DNA of 64,000 nt from VAZQ01 sp963758945 (GTDB lineage Bacteria > Pseudomonadota > Alphaproteobacteria > Rhizobiales > Xanthobacteraceae). The stretch spans positions 1,302,001 through 1,366,000 of the forward strand of contig CAVWXY010000006.1 in assembly GCA_963758945.1 (NCBI GenBank), in the 5' to 3' direction. Shown piece by piece: positions 1 through 7,790 of the stretch. The translations under genes and the position numbers were made by a program. The stretch's first letter is position 1, and each line of letters opens with the position of its first letter. The notes under the pieces were generated by a model. That model was not told where the DNA came from. It was given only the letters and a program-made list of their open reading frames with translations, and did no database searches.

Positions 1-1
1 C

Positions 2-1222
2 GGCCCGGTGCTCGGCCTCTATCCCGGGATGGATACCGAGATCCTCATCCCCGCCTTCATCGTGATCGTGATCGGCGGCATGGGCAGCCTGCGCGGCGCC
101 TTTGTCGGTAGCCTCCTGATCGGCGAGGCCGACACCTTCGGCAAGGCCTATTTCCCGAGCCTGGCCTTGTTCCTCATCTACTTGGTGATGGCCGCGGTGC
201 TGCTGCTGCGGCCGCAAGGCCTGTTCGGCGTCAAATATACCGGCGTGTCCGCGGCGCCCGCGGTCGGCACGGTGAGCACGCCGGCGACCAGGGAAACGCG
301 CGCCGCGGGGGTGGTCGCGATCCTGGCGATGCTGCTCTTTCCGTTCCTGGTGACGGACTATCCGCGCGCGCTGATCGCGGAAATCTACATTTTCGCGATC
401 TTCGCCATGAGTCTCGACCTCCTGCTCGGGTTCACCGGCCTGATGTCGCTCGGCCATGCCGCCTTCTTCGGACTCGGCGCCTACGCGGTTGCGATTGTCG
501 GAACGCTGTTCGGCGTGAATGCCTGGCTCGGGCTCATGGCGGGCGTCATCGCCGCCGCGGGCGGCGCGGCGCTCATCGGCTTCTTCTGCGTGCGCACCAG
601 CGGCATCCCCTTCCTGATGCTCACGCTCGCGTTCTCCCAGCTGGTGTTTTCGGTGGCGCTGAAATGGCGCGACGTCACCGGCGGAAGCGACGGCATGGCG
701 ATCGCGGAAAAGCCCGGCTTCCTCGGTTTCGATCTCGCCAATTCATTGCCCATGTATTTCATGACGCTCGTCTTCCTGCTGCTCTCCTACTGGGCCTTGC
801 GGCGGCTGCTCAACGCCCCGCTCGGGCACGTCTTCGTCGGCATTCGCGAGAACGAGCCGCGCATGCTGGCGATCGGCTATCCCACGCGCGCCTACAAGCT
901 TCTCTCCTTCACGATCGCCGGAGCGTTCGCCGGATTGTCCGGCGGGCTCTATGCCATCTTCAACAGCTTCATCTCGCCCGATGCGGTCTACTGGACCGCC
1001 TCGGGCGACATCCTGATCATGACCATGCTCGGCGGCGCCGGCACGCTGATCGGGCCCGCGATCGGCGCGGGAGTGTTCCTCTTGATGAAGAACGTTGTGA
1101 GCTCCTACAGCGAGCATTGGCTCGCCATCATCGGGACGGTCTTCATCGGTTGCGTGCTGTTCTTCCCCGGCGGCATCTGGGGCACGCTGCGGCGGGTGCG
1201 CTGGCGGAGGCGCAAGCCGTGA
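2..1222 (+). CDS. Branched-chain amino acid ABC permease, LivH-LivM fusion (5' partial)
   Basis: Inner-membrane permease of a Liv-type high-affinity amino acid importer. The reading frame is already open at the window edge, so the true start lies upstream. The first ~80 residues match the end of a LivH permease (IGGMGSLRGA, then LRPQGLFG). After a ~20-residue linker a complete LivM domain follows, beginning near residue 100, with the typical LGFTGLMSLGHAAFFGLGAY segment and the late GGAGTLIGPAIGA loop. LivH and LivM are usually separate genes; here they are one polypeptide. The stop codon overlaps the GTG start of livG, so translation is probably coupled. Family assignment is firm; the substrate (leucine-type, urea or other amides) cannot be told from the sequence. 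Confidence 0.9.
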   Translation, partial: GPVLGLYPGMDTEILIPAFIVIVIGGMGSLRGAFVGSLLIGEADTFGKAYFPSLALFLIYLVMAAVLLLRPQGLFGVKYTGVSAAPAVGTVSTPATRETRAAGVVAILAMLLFPFLVTDYPRALIAEIYIFAIFAMSLDLLLGFTGLMSLGHAAFFGLGAYAVAIVGTLFGVNAWLGLMAGVIAAAGGAALIGFFCVRTSGIPFLMLTLAFSQLVFSVALKWRDVTGGSDGMAIAEKPGFLGFDLANSLPMYFMTLVFLLLSYWALRRLLNAPLGHVFVGIRENEPRMLAIGYPTRAYKLLSFTIAGAFAGLSGGLYAIFNSFISPDAVYWTASGDILIMTMLGGAGTLIGPAIGAGVFLLMKNVVSSYSEHWLAIIGTVFIGCVLFFPGGIWGTLRRVRWRRRKP

Positions 1223-1962
1223 GCGTGCTGCGCACCGATCGCCTCTGCCGCTCGTTCGGCAATCTCGTCGTCACCAACGACGTCAATCTCGCCGTCGAAG
1301 CCGGCGAGCGGCACGTCATCATCGGCCCGAACGGCGCCGGCAAGACCAGCCTGGTCAACCAGATCGGCGGCCAGCTCGAGCCCAGCGGCGGCCGCATCTT
1401 CGTCAAGGACACCGACATCACTGGCTGGTCGCCGAGCCGGGTGAGCCGTCTCGGTGTCGCGCGCACGTTCCAGCGCAACAATCTGTTCCAGAACCTCAGC
1501 GTGATGGAAAATCTCCGTCTCGCCGTGCAGGCGCGCCGCGGCCATCCGCTCGACTTCTTCACCCCGGTGCGGCGCATCCGCGATCTCGTGGCGCGTGCCG
1601 AGGGGCTGATGCAGCGCGTGCATCTGGGCGGCGACGGAGCCCGGCTCGCCCGCAACCTCTCCTACGGCGAGCAGCGCCAACTCGAGATCGGGATCGCGCT
1701 CGCCGGCGAGCCCGACCTCCTTCTCCTCGACGAGCCGACCTCCGGCATGTCGCCGGCCGAGACCGGCCGCATGATCGAGCTGATCGCCTCGCTACCGCGC
1801 TCGCTCTCGATCCTGATGATCGAGCACGACATGAAGGTGGTGTTCTCGGTCGCCGACCGTGTGACGGTACTTTACTATGGCGAGGTGCTGGCGACCGGCA
1901 CGCCGGCCGAAATCCAGGCGAACCGCCGCGTGCGCGAGGTCTATCTCGGGATGGCCCATTGA
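1219..1962 (+). CDS. livG: Branched-chain amino acid ABC transporter ATPase LivG
   Basis: Cytoplasmic ATPase of the Liv importer, 247 aa, normal length for LivG. Walker A is GPNGAGKT near residue 37, the signature is LSYGEQRQLEIG and Walker B is LLLLDEPTSGM; the long insert after the Q-loop (RTFQRNNLF) is typical of LivG rather than LivF. I chose the GTG at 1219 because it overlaps the permease stop (GTGA) and gives the standard N-terminus; the same frame is open far upstream but only as antisense-like shadow. It ends in a TGATG overlap with livF, so permease, livG and livF form one coupled operon. Confidence 0.93.
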   Translation: MSVLRTDRLCRSFGNLVVTNDVNLAVEAGERHVIIGPNGAGKTSLVNQIGGQLEPSGGRIFVKDTDITGWSPSRVSRLGVARTFQRNNLFQNLSVMENLRLAVQARRGHPLDFFTPVRRIRDLVARAEGLMQRVHLGGDGARLARNLSYGEQRQLEIGIALAGEPDLLLLDEPTSGMSPAETGRMIELIASLPRSLSILMIEHDMKVVFSVADRVTVLYYGEVLATGTPAEIQANRRVREVYLGMAH

Positions 1963-2657
1963 TGCTCGATCTCGAGAACGTCAACGCCTATTACGGCGAC
2001 AGCCATATCCTGCACGGCGTCTCGCTCGCCGTAGAGGAAGGCGAGGTCATCTGCCTGCTCGGCCGCAACGGTGCCGGCAAGACCACCACCATCCTCACCA
2101 TCATGGGATACCTCAAGCCGCAGCCTGGCCGCATTCGCTACCGCAATCGCGATATCGCCGCGCTGCCCCCCTATCGGGTGGCGCGGCTCGGCTTCGGGTT
2201 CGTGCCGCAGGAGCGCGGCATTTTTCCGAGCCTCACGGTGCGCGAGAATCTCACCGTGTTCGCGCGCAAAGGCGGCGGCGGTCGCTGGACGCTCGAGCGG
2301 ATTTTCGCGCTGTTCCCCAGCCTGCGCGCGCGCGAACGCAATCTCGGCTTCCAGCTCTCCGGAGGAGAGCAGCAGATGCTCTCGATAGCGCGTGCGCTCA
2401 TGCTCAATCCTTCCCTGCTTCTGCTCGACGAGCCGTCCGAAGGGCTGGCGCCGATGATCGTCCAGGAGATCGTCGCGGTGCTCAAGGATCTCAAGCGAGA
2501 AGGTCTCGCGGTCCTGCTGGTCGAGCAAAACCTGCACACCGCTTTGGCGGTGGGCGACCGCCACCACGTCATGAACAAAGGCGAGATCTGCTTTACCGGC
2601 ACATCGGCGGATCTCGAGGGCAACGAATTCGTTTTGCGCAACTATCTCAGCGTCTAA
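1962..2657 (+). CDS. livF: Branched-chain amino acid ABC transporter ATPase LivF
   Basis: Second ATPase of the Liv importer, 231 aa. Walker A GRNGAGKT (about residue 35), signature LSGGEQQMLSIARAL and Walker B LLLLDEPSEGL are intact, and the VPQERGIFPSLTV segment is characteristic of LivF. The ATG at 1962 shares its A with the livG stop; a TTG one codon earlier is possible but less likely. It is the last gene of the operon; no substrate-binding protein follows, so that partner must be upstream of the window or elsewhere. Confidence 0.93.
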   Translation: MLDLENVNAYYGDSHILHGVSLAVEEGEVICLLGRNGAGKTTTILTIMGYLKPQPGRIRYRNRDIAALPPYRVARLGFGFVPQERGIFPSLTVRENLTVFARKGGGGRWTLERIFALFPSLRARERNLGFQLSGGEQQMLSIARALMLNPSLLLLDEPSEGLAPMIVQEIVAVLKDLKREGLAVLLVEQNLHTALAVGDRHHVMNKGEICFTGTSADLEGNEFVLRNYLSV

Positions 2658-2760
2658 ACCAGTGTGGCGGTTCAGCGGTCCGCAGCATTCTTGCGGCGAA
2701 TCCAAAATGCGCACGTCTGAATCAAAGCCACACCAGATCAATAAGCTGCCGGTGTCCCTC

Positions 2761-2814
2761 GATTCCCGAAGTTCACAAACGAGGGTGCCGCACGATGACG
2801 CGAACTCGGGAATC
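2761..2814. repeat. Inverted repeat (hairpin) downstream of livF
   Basis: GATTCCCGAAGTTC at 2761-2774 pairs with GAACTCGGGAATC at 2802-2814, a 13-bp stem with one bulged base and a 27-base loop. It could be a 3' hairpin of the liv transcript or the arms of a small repeat. No T run follows, so a standard terminator is not supported. Confidence 0.5.
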
Positions 2815-2843
2815 GGGACACTGGCGCATTCCCGCGGGAGCCT

Positions 2844-2875
2844 GAACCGGACTTGATCCGGGGGGGCGCCGGTTC
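2844..2875. repeat. Short inverted repeat GAACCGG/CCGGTTC
   Basis: A perfect 7-bp stem (GAACCGG at 2844-2850, CCGGTTC at 2869-2875) with an 18-base loop containing seven consecutive G. Its role is unknown; it may be part of the end of the liv transcript. Confidence 0.35.
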
Positions 2876-3068
2876 ATCGTCGGGAACATGCGCCACTTGA
2901 CAATTTCCAGAGTGCATCCCCCTTCCGAAGGACGGGACACGCGTTACGCGATCGGATGCCCGCACGGTCATGCCTGCGCGTTACCAATCCGTAATGTGCC
3001 GTTCATGTCGGGTTCAGTACGGAAGGGGTTAAGTGCGGCATCATCCTCAGCATCGCGGAGTCAATTCA

Positions 3069-3413
3069 ATGCTCAGCAAACTTTCGATGGTTGCCGCCGC
3101 GGCGGCGCTGCTCGTCGTCCCCGCTTCGGCGTTCGCCCGCGGCGGAGGGCACGCCGGGGCTCACGCCGAAGGCGCCCACATCAGCGTCAACAAGAGCGTG
3201 AGCAGGAATGTCAGCAGGAACGTCACCAGGAATGTCGGCGTCAACCGCAACGTCAACGTCAATCGAAACGTCAATGTCCGCGTCGGTCAACGCTACAACG
3301 GCGGCATCTGGTACGGCGCCGGACGGCATTACTGGAACGGGCGGTGGTATGCTTATGGCGTCGGCTCATGCTGGTCGCTGACGCCGATCGGCTACGTCTG
3401 GGTCTGCGGCTGA
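3069..3413 (+). CDS. Small secreted Asn/Val-repeat protein
   Basis: Unrecognised by function. The 114-aa product starts at the ATG at 3069, which puts a clean Sec signal peptide at the N-terminus (MLSKLSMVAAAAALLVVPAS, cleavage likely after AFA). The mature part has a His/Gly-rich stretch, then short imperfect repeats of the form (N/S)-(R/K)-N-V between about residues 39 and 75, then a Trp/Tyr-rich C-terminal domain ending GYVWVCG with a second Cys in GSCWSLTP. Similar short proteins with a CW...GYVWVC ending occur in Bradyrhizobium relatives as hypothetical periplasmic proteins. A strong hairpin follows the stop by three bases, which supports it as an expressed single gene. Confidence 0.75.
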   Translation: MLSKLSMVAAAAALLVVPASAFARGGGHAGAHAEGAHISVNKSVSRNVSRNVTRNVGVNRNVNVNRNVNVRVGQRYNGGIWYGAGRHYWNGRWYAYGVGSCWSLTPIGYVWVCG

Positions 3414-3416
3414 GCA

Positions 3417-3458
3417 GGATGCGTCCGGGGCTGGGACGACCCAGCTCCGGGTGCATCC
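3417..3458 (+). terminator. Strong hairpin, probable terminator of the secreted-protein gene
   Basis: Bases 3417-3435 pair with 3440-3458 over 19 positions, with three G-U wobbles in the RNA and a 4-base ACGA loop. It begins three bases after the stop codon of the gene at 3069. There is no T run after it, so it may work as an intrinsic terminator only weakly or mainly protect the 3' end. Confidence 0.6.
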
Positions 3459-3666
3459 CGGCGCGGCCTCCAACATTCTTCGCCGCGCGAACGGAAATTT
3501 CGGTTTGCAATCCGATCCGCAGTCCGTACCGTGTAGATCGCGGCAAGGGCGAGCGGACTTGAAGGATATGCGTTGTCGGCTTCTCGACCGTCGCGGTCGC
3601 GCCGCCGTACACCGCCGCTCGTTCCAAGCAGGGGCTCATCCTTGTTTTTGAACGAAGCGGGAAAAG

Positions 3667-4134
3667 ATGTCAGAAGCTGATCTGGTCGGCGGCTCGCAGC
3701 AGGACCGCGAGCAAATTCTCAAGCTGCACACGGACTACATCGACGCCAACGCCCGCTTCGACCGGCAGATGCTCGATCCCATCTGGAGCAAGGCGCCCGA
3801 GGCGCTGTTCTTCAACCTCAATGGCCACACCTACAAGGGCCGCGAGCACTGGTTCCGTCTGTGGGAGTTCTACGGCCAGAACGTGCAATCGAGCCACTGG
3901 ACGCCGTTCGATCTCGGCGGGGTCGTCTCCGGCGACATGGCCGTAGTCTGGTGCCACCGCCATACCAAGCGCAATTGGGTCGGCAAGGCGCAGCCGCCGA
4001 AAGACATCCATTACGGCGGCGAGGAGTTCATCACCCGCTCGACCATGGTGTTCCGCAAGGAAGCCGGCGAATGGCGGGTCGTGCACGCGCATTTTTCCGA
4101 AGCGAGCTCGGGCGCGCGCCCCGGCGGCGTGTGA
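3667..4134 (+). CDS. NTF2-like / SnoaL-type small protein
   Basis: A 155-aa protein with the cone-shaped NTF2-like fold pattern: an N-terminal helix (QDREQILKLHTDYIDA), a middle region (FFNLNGHTYKGREHWFRLWEFY) and the closing strands TRSTMVFRKEAGEWRVVHAHFS, which is the usual signature of SnoaL/DUF4440 family members. These proteins act as small-molecule isomerases, hydrolases or ligand binders, and the sequence does not say which. There is no signal peptide, so it is cytoplasmic. It stands alone between two intergenic stretches and is followed by a palindromic repeat. Confidence 0.75.
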   Translation: MSEADLVGGSQQDREQILKLHTDYIDANARFDRQMLDPIWSKAPEALFFNLNGHTYKGREHWFRLWEFYGQNVQSSHWTPFDLGGVVSGDMAVVWCHRHTKRNWVGKAQPPKDIHYGGEEFITRSTMVFRKEAGEWRVVHAHFSEASSGARPGGV

Positions 4135-4164
4135 CGCGCTATGTCGGCCGATTTTTTCATCTAT

Positions 4165-4234
4165 CGTTCCCGCGCAAGCGGGAACCCATAACCAGCGGCT
4201 CTGGAATATGGGTCCCCGCCGTCGCGGGGACGAC
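4165..4234. repeat. Two-hairpin palindromic intergenic repeat, copy 1
   Basis: A ~70-base element made of two GC-rich hairpins: GTTCCCGC-GCAA-GCGGGAAC at the left and GTCCCCGC-CGTC-GCGGGGAC at the right, separated by a linker containing GCGGCTCTGGAATATGGGT. A diverged second copy is at 23031-23098. Elements of this layout are widespread in Bradyrhizobium-type genomes. The right end runs directly into the monooxygenase gene at 4253 and supplies an in-frame ATG at 4208, which I regard as fortuitous. Confidence 0.75.
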
Positions 4235-4252
4235 AAGAACCGAGAGCTAGGT

Positions 4253-5293
4253 TTGTCCGATCTGCCGAAGCTCAGCGTCCGCCTGCATGGCGGCATCGAT
4301 CCGCGGCGCTGCCTCGACCTCGCCAAGGTCGCCGACGCGAGCGGATATGATTCCATCTGGTTTGCCGAGAACCCGTTCAACCGCGGGGTGCTGCCGGCGG
4401 CTTCGGCCTGCGCGGCGGCCACGACCCGCGTGCGCATCGGCGTCGGCGTGTTCAACCCCTATAACCGGCACCCGACGCTGATCGCGATGGAGATCGGCGC
4501 GCTCGACGAGTTGGCGCAGGGCCGCGCGCGCCTGGGGCTCGGATCTGGCATCGCGGCGGCGACCGAGCGCATGGGCCTGAGCACGGATCGACCGCTCGCC
4601 GCGGCGCGCGACGCGATCACGATCGTGCGTGCCATGCTCGCGGGAGAAGAAGTGAGCTATAGCGGACGGGTCTTCTCCGCGCACCAGGTCAAGCTTGAAT
4701 ACCAGGCGCTACGGCCGGACATGCCGCTGCTCATGGCGGGCAGGGGCGAGCAGGCGCTCGCGCTGTGCGGCAAGATCGCCGACGGGTTGATGATCTCGAA
4801 CATGTGCCCGCCGGAATTCACGCGGGTGGCCGTCGAGGCGGTGAGCGAGTCCGCGCGCGCCGCGCAGCGGCCGGCGCCCGCCGAGATCGTGCAATACGTC
4901 CCCTGCGCGGTGCGGTCCGACCGCGCCGAGGCGCATCGGCTGGCCAAGGCGACGATCGGCGCGATGCTGCCTTCCTTCTGGTCGCTGGCGCAGCGCGTGC
5001 CGGCGGCGATGGCGGCCTTGCTGCGGGCCGCGGACTTGTCGGAGCCCGATTTCGCCGCCGCGGTCGCACGCTTGCGTGCCGGCGAGCCGCCGGCGGCGGC
5101 GCTCGACCAGCGTTTCGTCGCCGCCTTTGCGATCGCCGGCACCAACGACGATTGCCTCGCCCAGGCCCGGCGCTATCGCGCGGCCGGCGCGAGCGAGCTC
5201 GCGCTCACCTTCGTCGGTCCGCAACCCGAAGCGGATCTGGACTATCTCGCCCGTGCCGCCGGCGGCGTGCGGGGGCGCGCGGGCGGGGCGTAG
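4253..5293 (+). CDS. LLM-class flavin-dependent oxidoreductase
   Basis: Luciferase-like monooxygenase or F420/FMN-dependent reductase of ~346 aa with the TIM-barrel features of the family: KVADASGYDSIWFAEN near the N-terminus, VRIGVGVFNPYNRHP, and the LGLGSGI segment. I place the start at the TTG at 4253 because the 15 residues read from the earlier ATG at 4208 are encoded by the palindromic repeat and look foreign (Arg/Asp-rich). The choice between an FMN- and an F420-dependent enzyme cannot be made from sequence, and nothing nearby shows the substrate. It converges with the minus-strand molybdoenzyme operon. Confidence 0.85.
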   Translation: MSDLPKLSVRLHGGIDPRRCLDLAKVADASGYDSIWFAENPFNRGVLPAASACAAATTRVRIGVGVFNPYNRHPTLIAMEIGALDELAQGRARLGLGSGIAAATERMGLSTDRPLAAARDAITIVRAMLAGEEVSYSGRVFSAHQVKLEYQALRPDMPLLMAGRGEQALALCGKIADGLMISNMCPPEFTRVAVEAVSESARAAQRPAPAEIVQYVPCAVRSDRAEAHRLAKATIGAMLPSFWSLAQRVPAAMAALLRAADLSEPDFAAAVARLRAGEPPAAALDQRFVAAFAIAGTNDDCLAQARRYRAAGASELALTFVGPQPEADLDYLARAAGGVRGRAGGA

Positions 5294-5341
5294 GAGCGGA
5301 TGGAGGCTGAGGACGGCGAGAACAGCGCTGCTGTCGAGGTA

Positions 5342-6115
5342 TCACACGCCGCCGAACCAATTGTAGCCGCGGTCCTCCCAGAATCCGCCGGGAAAGCGGT
5401 TGGTCACGTACATCGCCGTGATCCATTTCGGATTCTTGAAGCCGAGTTTGGTTGCGATGCGCAGCTTGAGCGGATATCCGTATTTCGGCGCCAGGATCTC
5501 GTCGGAAATCTTGAACGTGAGCAGCGTCTGCGGGTGCAGCGCCGAGGCCATGTCGATGCTGGAGTAATAGCCGTCGGCGCATTCGAAGCCGACATATTTG
5601 GCCGTCAGGTCCGCGCCGATGCGCTCGAGGAAGGTGCGGAATGGCACGCCGGTCCATTTGCCGATCATGCTCCAGCCTTCGACGCAGACGTGCCGCGTGA
5701 CCTGCGATTCCTGCGGCAGCGCGTAGAGCTCCTGCAGCGTCCACGGCCTCCGGTTGTCGATCAGCCCGGAAAGGTCGAGCTTGAAGCTGTCGCCGTCGAT
5801 CTTCGGCGCCTGGCTCTGGCCGAAATAGGCGTTGTAGCGGAAGTCCTTGACCGCTTCGCTCTCGGGGTAGGTGGGCATCAGCCGGTCGAGGTCGAAGATC
5901 GCGGCCTGGGTGCGGTCGTTCCACCGCGAAATGCCGTTGAGCACGTTCTGCACCGCGCTGGTGTCGGTGACGTCGCAGCCGGTGAGCAATGTCAGGGCGC
6001 CGAGGCTGAGGCCCTGCTTGAGGAACAGCCGGCGCTCGATCTGCCGCAATTGCTTGCTCGCGTGCAGCAGCGCTTTGGGCTCGCCGGCGCCTTTCATCTG
6101 CATGATCCCGCGCAT
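5342..6115 (-). CDS. Exported molybdopterin-dependent oxidoreductase (sulfite oxidase / MsrP fold)
   Basis: A 257-aa catalytic subunit of the sulfite-oxidase family. The N-terminus carries a twin-arginine signal (ERRLFLKQGLSLGALTLLTG) directly followed by Cys, so it could be Tat-exported and lipid-anchored. The Mo-coordinating Cys is in RHVCVEGWSMIGKW (about residue 144) and the domain ends with the NRFPGGFWEDRGYNWFGG motif common in this branch. It is only four bases from the cytochrome b gene that precedes it in the operon, which probably delivers or accepts its electrons. The substrate is unknown; methionine-sulfoxide reductase and sulfite dehydrogenase are the two known activities in the fold. 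Confidence 0.85.
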   Translation of the reverse strand: MRGIMQMKGAGEPKALLHASKQLRQIERRLFLKQGLSLGALTLLTGCDVTDTSAVQNVLNGISRWNDRTQAAIFDLDRLMPTYPESEAVKDFRYNAYFGQSQAPKIDGDSFKLDLSGLIDNRRPWTLQELYALPQESQVTRHVCVEGWSMIGKWTGVPFRTFLERIGADLTAKYVGFECADGYYSSIDMASALHPQTLLTFKISDEILAPKYGYPLKLRIATKLGFKNPKWITAMYVTNRFPGGFWEDRGYNWFGGV

Positions 6116-6118
6116 GGC

Positions 6119-6808
6119 TCAGCTCCCGCTTTCCAGGTCATGCGCCGGCGCGCGGCCGGTGATCATGGGTGGCAGCGTCTTCGGCACGATGACGACGAGC
6201 GCGATGTGCACGACGAGGAACAGGACGATCGCGGCCATCCCGAGGAAATGGATCACCCGCGCCACGTCGAAGCCGCCGAACAGCCAGGTCAGCTCCTGGA
6301 ACTGGCCGGGCTTCCAGATCGCCAGGCCGGACAGGACCATGATCACGCCCGCGGCCAGCACGCCGAGATAGAGCGTCTTCTGCACAGCATTGTAGGCGCC
6401 GAGGCGATGCGGCAGCCGGAACTGCAGCGCCGCGATGACGTCGCGCAGGACGGCGGCGGGACCGACCGGGAACAGCACCCGCCGGAAATGCCCCGACAAA
6501 ATTCCATAGGCGAAATAGACGATCCCGTTGATCGCGAGCAGCCACATGCCGGCGAAATGCCATTGCAGGGCGCCGGCGAGGCCGTCCTCGTTGTGAATGT
6601 CCACCGAGCCATCGTAGCTGCCGCCGAGCGTGAGCCCGACCGGGAACGAGAAGGGGAAGATCGGATCGGAATTGTAGATGCGCCAGCCGCTCATGATCAT
6701 GATGACTATCGCGACCGCGTTGAGCCAGTGCGTGATCCGGACCGTGAGAGGATGCACGATGATCTTCGAGACGCGGTGCAGATGATGTCCGGCCGTGATG
6801 TCGGTCAC
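6119..6808 (-). CDS. Membrane cytochrome b561-type electron carrier
   Basis: A 229-aa integral membrane cytochrome b of the Ni/Fe-hydrogenase/formate-dehydrogenase type. It has the N-terminal HPLTVRITHWLNA motif with a heme-ligand His, four to five hydrophobic segments, HFAGMWLLAINGIVYFAYG, and a late pair RVIHFLGM...VVHIALV with further His ligands. The start is GTG at 6808, overlapping the TGA of the upstream binding-protein gene. Together with the molybdoenzyme at 5342 it forms a two-component exported redox system, playing the role that MsrQ plays for MsrP although it is not an MsrQ. Confidence 0.87.
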   Translation of the reverse strand: MTDITAGHHLHRVSKIIVHPLTVRITHWLNAVAIVIMIMSGWRIYNSDPIFPFSFPVGLTLGGSYDGSVDIHNEDGLAGALQWHFAGMWLLAINGIVYFAYGILSGHFRRVLFPVGPAAVLRDVIAALQFRLPHRLGAYNAVQKTLYLGVLAAGVIMVLSGLAIWKPGQFQELTWLFGGFDVARVIHFLGMAAIVLFLVVHIALVVIVPKTLPPMITGRAPAHDLESGS

Positions 6809-7728
6809 CGTTGCCTCCCCGCGCGGGCGTCGGCCGTACCGTTGCCTTCGTCGACGAATTGAAGCCCCGCCGCTTTGAACGCCGCCTGCGCTTCCGGCGT
6901 CTGCAAGAACGCCATGAACGGTCGCGTATCCGATGCCGGATCGCGCGCCTGGGCGACCACGTACTCGATGGGCGGCTGATCGAGCCGCGGCAGCGGCACC
7001 GTGAGCTTGAAGCCTGCCGTGGCATCGGTGGCGTAGACAATGCCGAGCCTCGCCTTGTCGGTCGCAAGGAAGCTGACCACGCCGGCGGAGCTCTCGGCGA
7101 CCGCGATCTTCTTGTTGTCTTCGTCGGTGGCTATGCCGATTCGGCGCAGCAGATCGACCGCTCGAGCGCCGGCAATGTCGCGGGCCGAATCGGCGATCGC
7201 AAGTTTGTTGTCCCCGATCAGGCCTGCGATGTCGACCAGGGTGGCGTCCCCCTTCGGGGCATCCCCCACGGTGCCGACGAGCGCGAGGCCGTTGCGCAGG
7301 AGCGGACGGACGCTGTCGGCGTGGATAACCTTGTTGCGCGCGGCCTCCGCGGTGGCGGGGCCGGCGAGCGCAAAGATCACGTCGCAACGGGCGCCGCGGT
7401 CGATCTGCGCATAGGAAAGGGCGGTCGGAGCCACGAACACGTTGACGCGCGTGCCGGTGCGCCCCTGCCACAGGCGGCCGACCGACTTGAGCGCCCGCTC
7501 CAGCGTCGGCTCGCCATACACGACGAGGTCGCGCGCATGGGCGACAGCAGGTGCGAGCAGCAGAGCTGCGTTCAGCAGCGCCGCCAGGATCGAAAACCGC
7601 GCGCCGCGACCGTGCGATCCGGCGCCGGCTCTGCGTGCGTCATCGTCCCGGAAGATGCGCAAGACCGCGGCTCCCAATGCCCGAACCCGGACGAACCATG
7701 CGCGCCCTCGCGGCGCGAGACAAATCAC
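6805..7728 (-). CDS. ModA-like periplasmic substrate-binding protein
   Basis: A type 2 periplasmic binding protein resembling molybdate-binding ModA: after a signal segment ending near AVAHA it has LVVYGEPTLERALKSVG, the DVIFALAG loop, SARDIAGARAVDLLRR and a late FMAFLQTPEAQAAFKAAGL, the usual ModA C-terminus. It is the first gene of an operon with a cytochrome b and a molybdopterin enzyme, and no permease or ATPase is beside it. It may feed molybdate to a transporter encoded elsewhere or serve the enzyme in another way. The long N-terminal extension before the signal peptide suggests the real start is internal, perhaps shortly before SILAALLNAALLLAP. Confidence 0.75.
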   Translation of the reverse strand: MICLAPRGRAWFVRVRALGAAVLRIFRDDDARRAGAGSHGRGARFSILAALLNAALLLAPAVAHARDLVVYGEPTLERALKSVGRLWQGRTGTRVNVFVAPTALSYAQIDRGARCDVIFALAGPATAEAARNKVIHADSVRPLLRNGLALVGTVGDAPKGDATLVDIAGLIGDNKLAIADSARDIAGARAVDLLRRIGIATDEDNKKIAVAESSAGVVSFLATDKARLGIVYATDATAGFKLTVPLPRLDQPPIEYVVAQARDPASDTRPFMAFLQTPEAQAAFKAAGLQFVDEGNGTADARAGRQR

Positions 7729-7790
7729 GTTGTGGCGATAGGCACTTTATCGCGGCTCGTTGCAAACCGCATGCGCAATGTCGCCGCGCG

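Larger units (their letters stand above)
2658..3068. other. Intergenic region after livF, with two inverted repeats
   Basis: No convincing gene is seen in these ~410 bases. Two inverted repeats lie 190 to 110 bases downstream of the livF stop and could act as a transcription end or an RNA-stability element; neither is followed by a T tract. The rest contains no recognisable promoter beyond what must drive the small secreted protein at 3069. Confidence 0.5.

Noticed and set aside
3180..3290. Short AACGTCA-type repeats considered as a CRISPR or binding-site array
   Set aside because: They are codons of the Asn-Val repeat in the small secreted protein, 6 to 15 bases apart.
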